Source: Polynucleobacter sp. 73C-SIWE (GTDB lineage: Bacteria > Pseudomonadota > Gammaproteobacteria > Burkholderiales > Burkholderiaceae). Taken from it: a DNA stretch of 64,000 nucleotides. This document shows positions 63,406 through 64,000 of the stretch, in pieces (within the stretch, counting starts at the first letter, position 1; each line of letters opens with the position of its first letter). The stretch lies in the NCBI RefSeq assembly GCF_018882465.1, contig NZ_JACVOK010000001.1:744001-808000 (forward strand), in the 5' to 3' direction. The notes beneath the pieces were generated by a model that saw only the letters and a list, made by a program, of their open reading frames with translations, was not told the DNA's origin and did not search any database. A program made the position numbers and the translations under genes.

Positions 63406-64000
63406 TTGCTTGAGAGAACTTGCTCGAGTTGAAGGATGAGACTTTTTCTAGCACGGGTTGCATGTAACTCAGAGAGCTCGGCCGCTTTTTTCTCATCACC
63501 ATTTTTAATTGCATCTGCAATTGCTTGATGCTCATCCCAAATGGCCGAGCGTTGAGTCGATTGCAAGACTGCGCCCATGACTCGACGTAAATGAGCCCAA
63601 TGTAGGTGAGCGCTCTTCGCAATGAGTAGGTTTTCGGAGGCTTCATAGATTGCACTATGAAAAGCAATATCAGCATCGATTAATGCTCTGACATCCCCTT
63701 TTTCAGAAACAGCACGACCATGTTTGATGAGGGCGGGATCAAGTACACACTTTTTACTAGCTGCGAGTTTTGCAGCTAAAGAATCCAATGCACCACGTAC
63801 TTCATAGAGCTTATCGATCCACTCGATATTTAAAGCGGTGACTTGTAAGCCTCTACCGGGAGCGTCCTCTACAAAGCCATCCATTTTTAGCTGACGCAGG
63901 GCTTGAAGGACGGGTAGGCGAGAAACATTCATCTGCTCAGCAATCTCTTCCTGGGTAATCCGGGTGCCGGGCTGCAACGAACCATCACTAATGGCATCAA
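63402..64000 (-). CDS. GntR family regulator, FCD type (5' truncated by window)
   Basis: The visible part is about 199 codons. The wHTH end reads PGTRITQEEIAEQMNVSRLP followed by VLQALRQLKMDGFVEDAPGR, and in-frame DAISDGSLQ precedes it, so the gene continues beyond position 64000. The FCD effector domain starts near ALNIEWIDKLYEVRGALDSL, with metal-type histidines and aspartate in DADIAFHSAIYEASENLL and HLHWAHLRR. FCD regulators usually respond to organic acids or sugar acids. It is convergent with the class II aldolase gene and may control it or genes beyond the edge. Confidence 0.88.
   Translation of the reverse strand, partial: DAISDGSLQPGTRITQEEIAEQMNVSRLPVLQALRQLKMDGFVEDAPGRGLQVTALNIEWIDKLYEVRGALDSLAAKLAASKKCVLDPALIKHGRAVSEKGDVRALIDADIAFHSAIYEASENLLIAKSAHLHWAHLRRVMGAVLQSTQRSAIWDEHQAIADAIKNGDEKKAAELSELHATRARKSLILQLEQVLSSN

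Overview
The window looks like chromosomal core DNA of a small-genome betaproteobacterium of the order Burkholderiales. Moderate GC, short spacers, many 1-8 base gene overlaps and diagnostic gene orders (DUF971-ubiE-Tim44-ubiJ-ubiB-DUF502-aspS-nudB; rplM-rpsI-argC-erpA; dusB-fis-purH-ruvCAB; lptD-surA-pdxA-rsmA; miaB-ybeY-corC-lnt-glyQS-gmhB-plsC) fit Polynucleobacter or a close relative best. The genus is an inference from gene content and order, not from a database match. No phage, transposon, CRISPR array, tRNA or rRNA was found.

Layout. 1-3.5 kb: the ssb tail, a bidirectional terminator, and the minus-strand group ilvA, 5'-nucleotidase, queF. 3.7-19.1 kb: a plus-strand run with a giant FAD/Fe-S dehydrogenase, ubiquinone genes (ubiE, ubiJ, ubiB) around a Tim44-like protein, a DUF502 protein, aspS, nudB, an Atm1-type ABC exporter, glycerate kinase and pyrC. 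19.1-20.3 kb: rnpB, an OsmC protein, and the only gap over 300 bases, which holds a candidate small RNA with its own promoter and terminator. 20.3-25.2 kb: rplM-rpsI, argC, erpA, anmK (minus strand) and tyrS. 25.2-34.8 kb, minus strand: ruvB/A/C, purH, fis, dusB, a UbiH-type monooxygenase, pepP, murU and amgK. 34.8-40.6 kb, plus strand: lptD-surA-pdxA-rsmA. 40.6-50.6 kb, minus strand: plsC, gmhB, glyS, glyQ, lnt, corC, ybeY, miaB and an antiporter; phoH, usually between miaB and ybeY, is absent. 50.6-54.1 kb: rhodanese, OsmC, two small envelope proteins, amtB and a gamma carbonic anhydrase that ends in a long perfect hairpin.

54.1-64 kb is the accessory part. An Lrp-type regulator and an SDR dehydrogenase diverge from a three-gene plus-strand operon: an E2 acyltransferase with no lipoyl domain, a full-length homodimeric E1 of the AceE type, and a homoserine-dehydrogenase-like oxidoreductase with a SAF domain. 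This resembles the MdeR/MdeB (2-oxobutyrate dehydrogenase) arrangement of Pseudomonas putida, but with a core-only E2 and without methionine gamma-lyase. It is the best candidate for an undescribed metabolic system here. A LysR/EamA pair, a class II aldolase and a truncated GntR regulator close the window.

Themes. Cell-envelope functions recur: anmK, murU and amgK cover three steps of anabolic MurNAc recycling, and lptD, surA, lnt, gmhB and plsC serve lipopolysaccharide, lipoprotein and phospholipid assembly. Several genes serve respiration (ubi genes), translation and tRNA modification (aspS, tyrS, glyQS, miaB, dusB, queF, rsmA, ybeY) and DNA repair (ruvABC).
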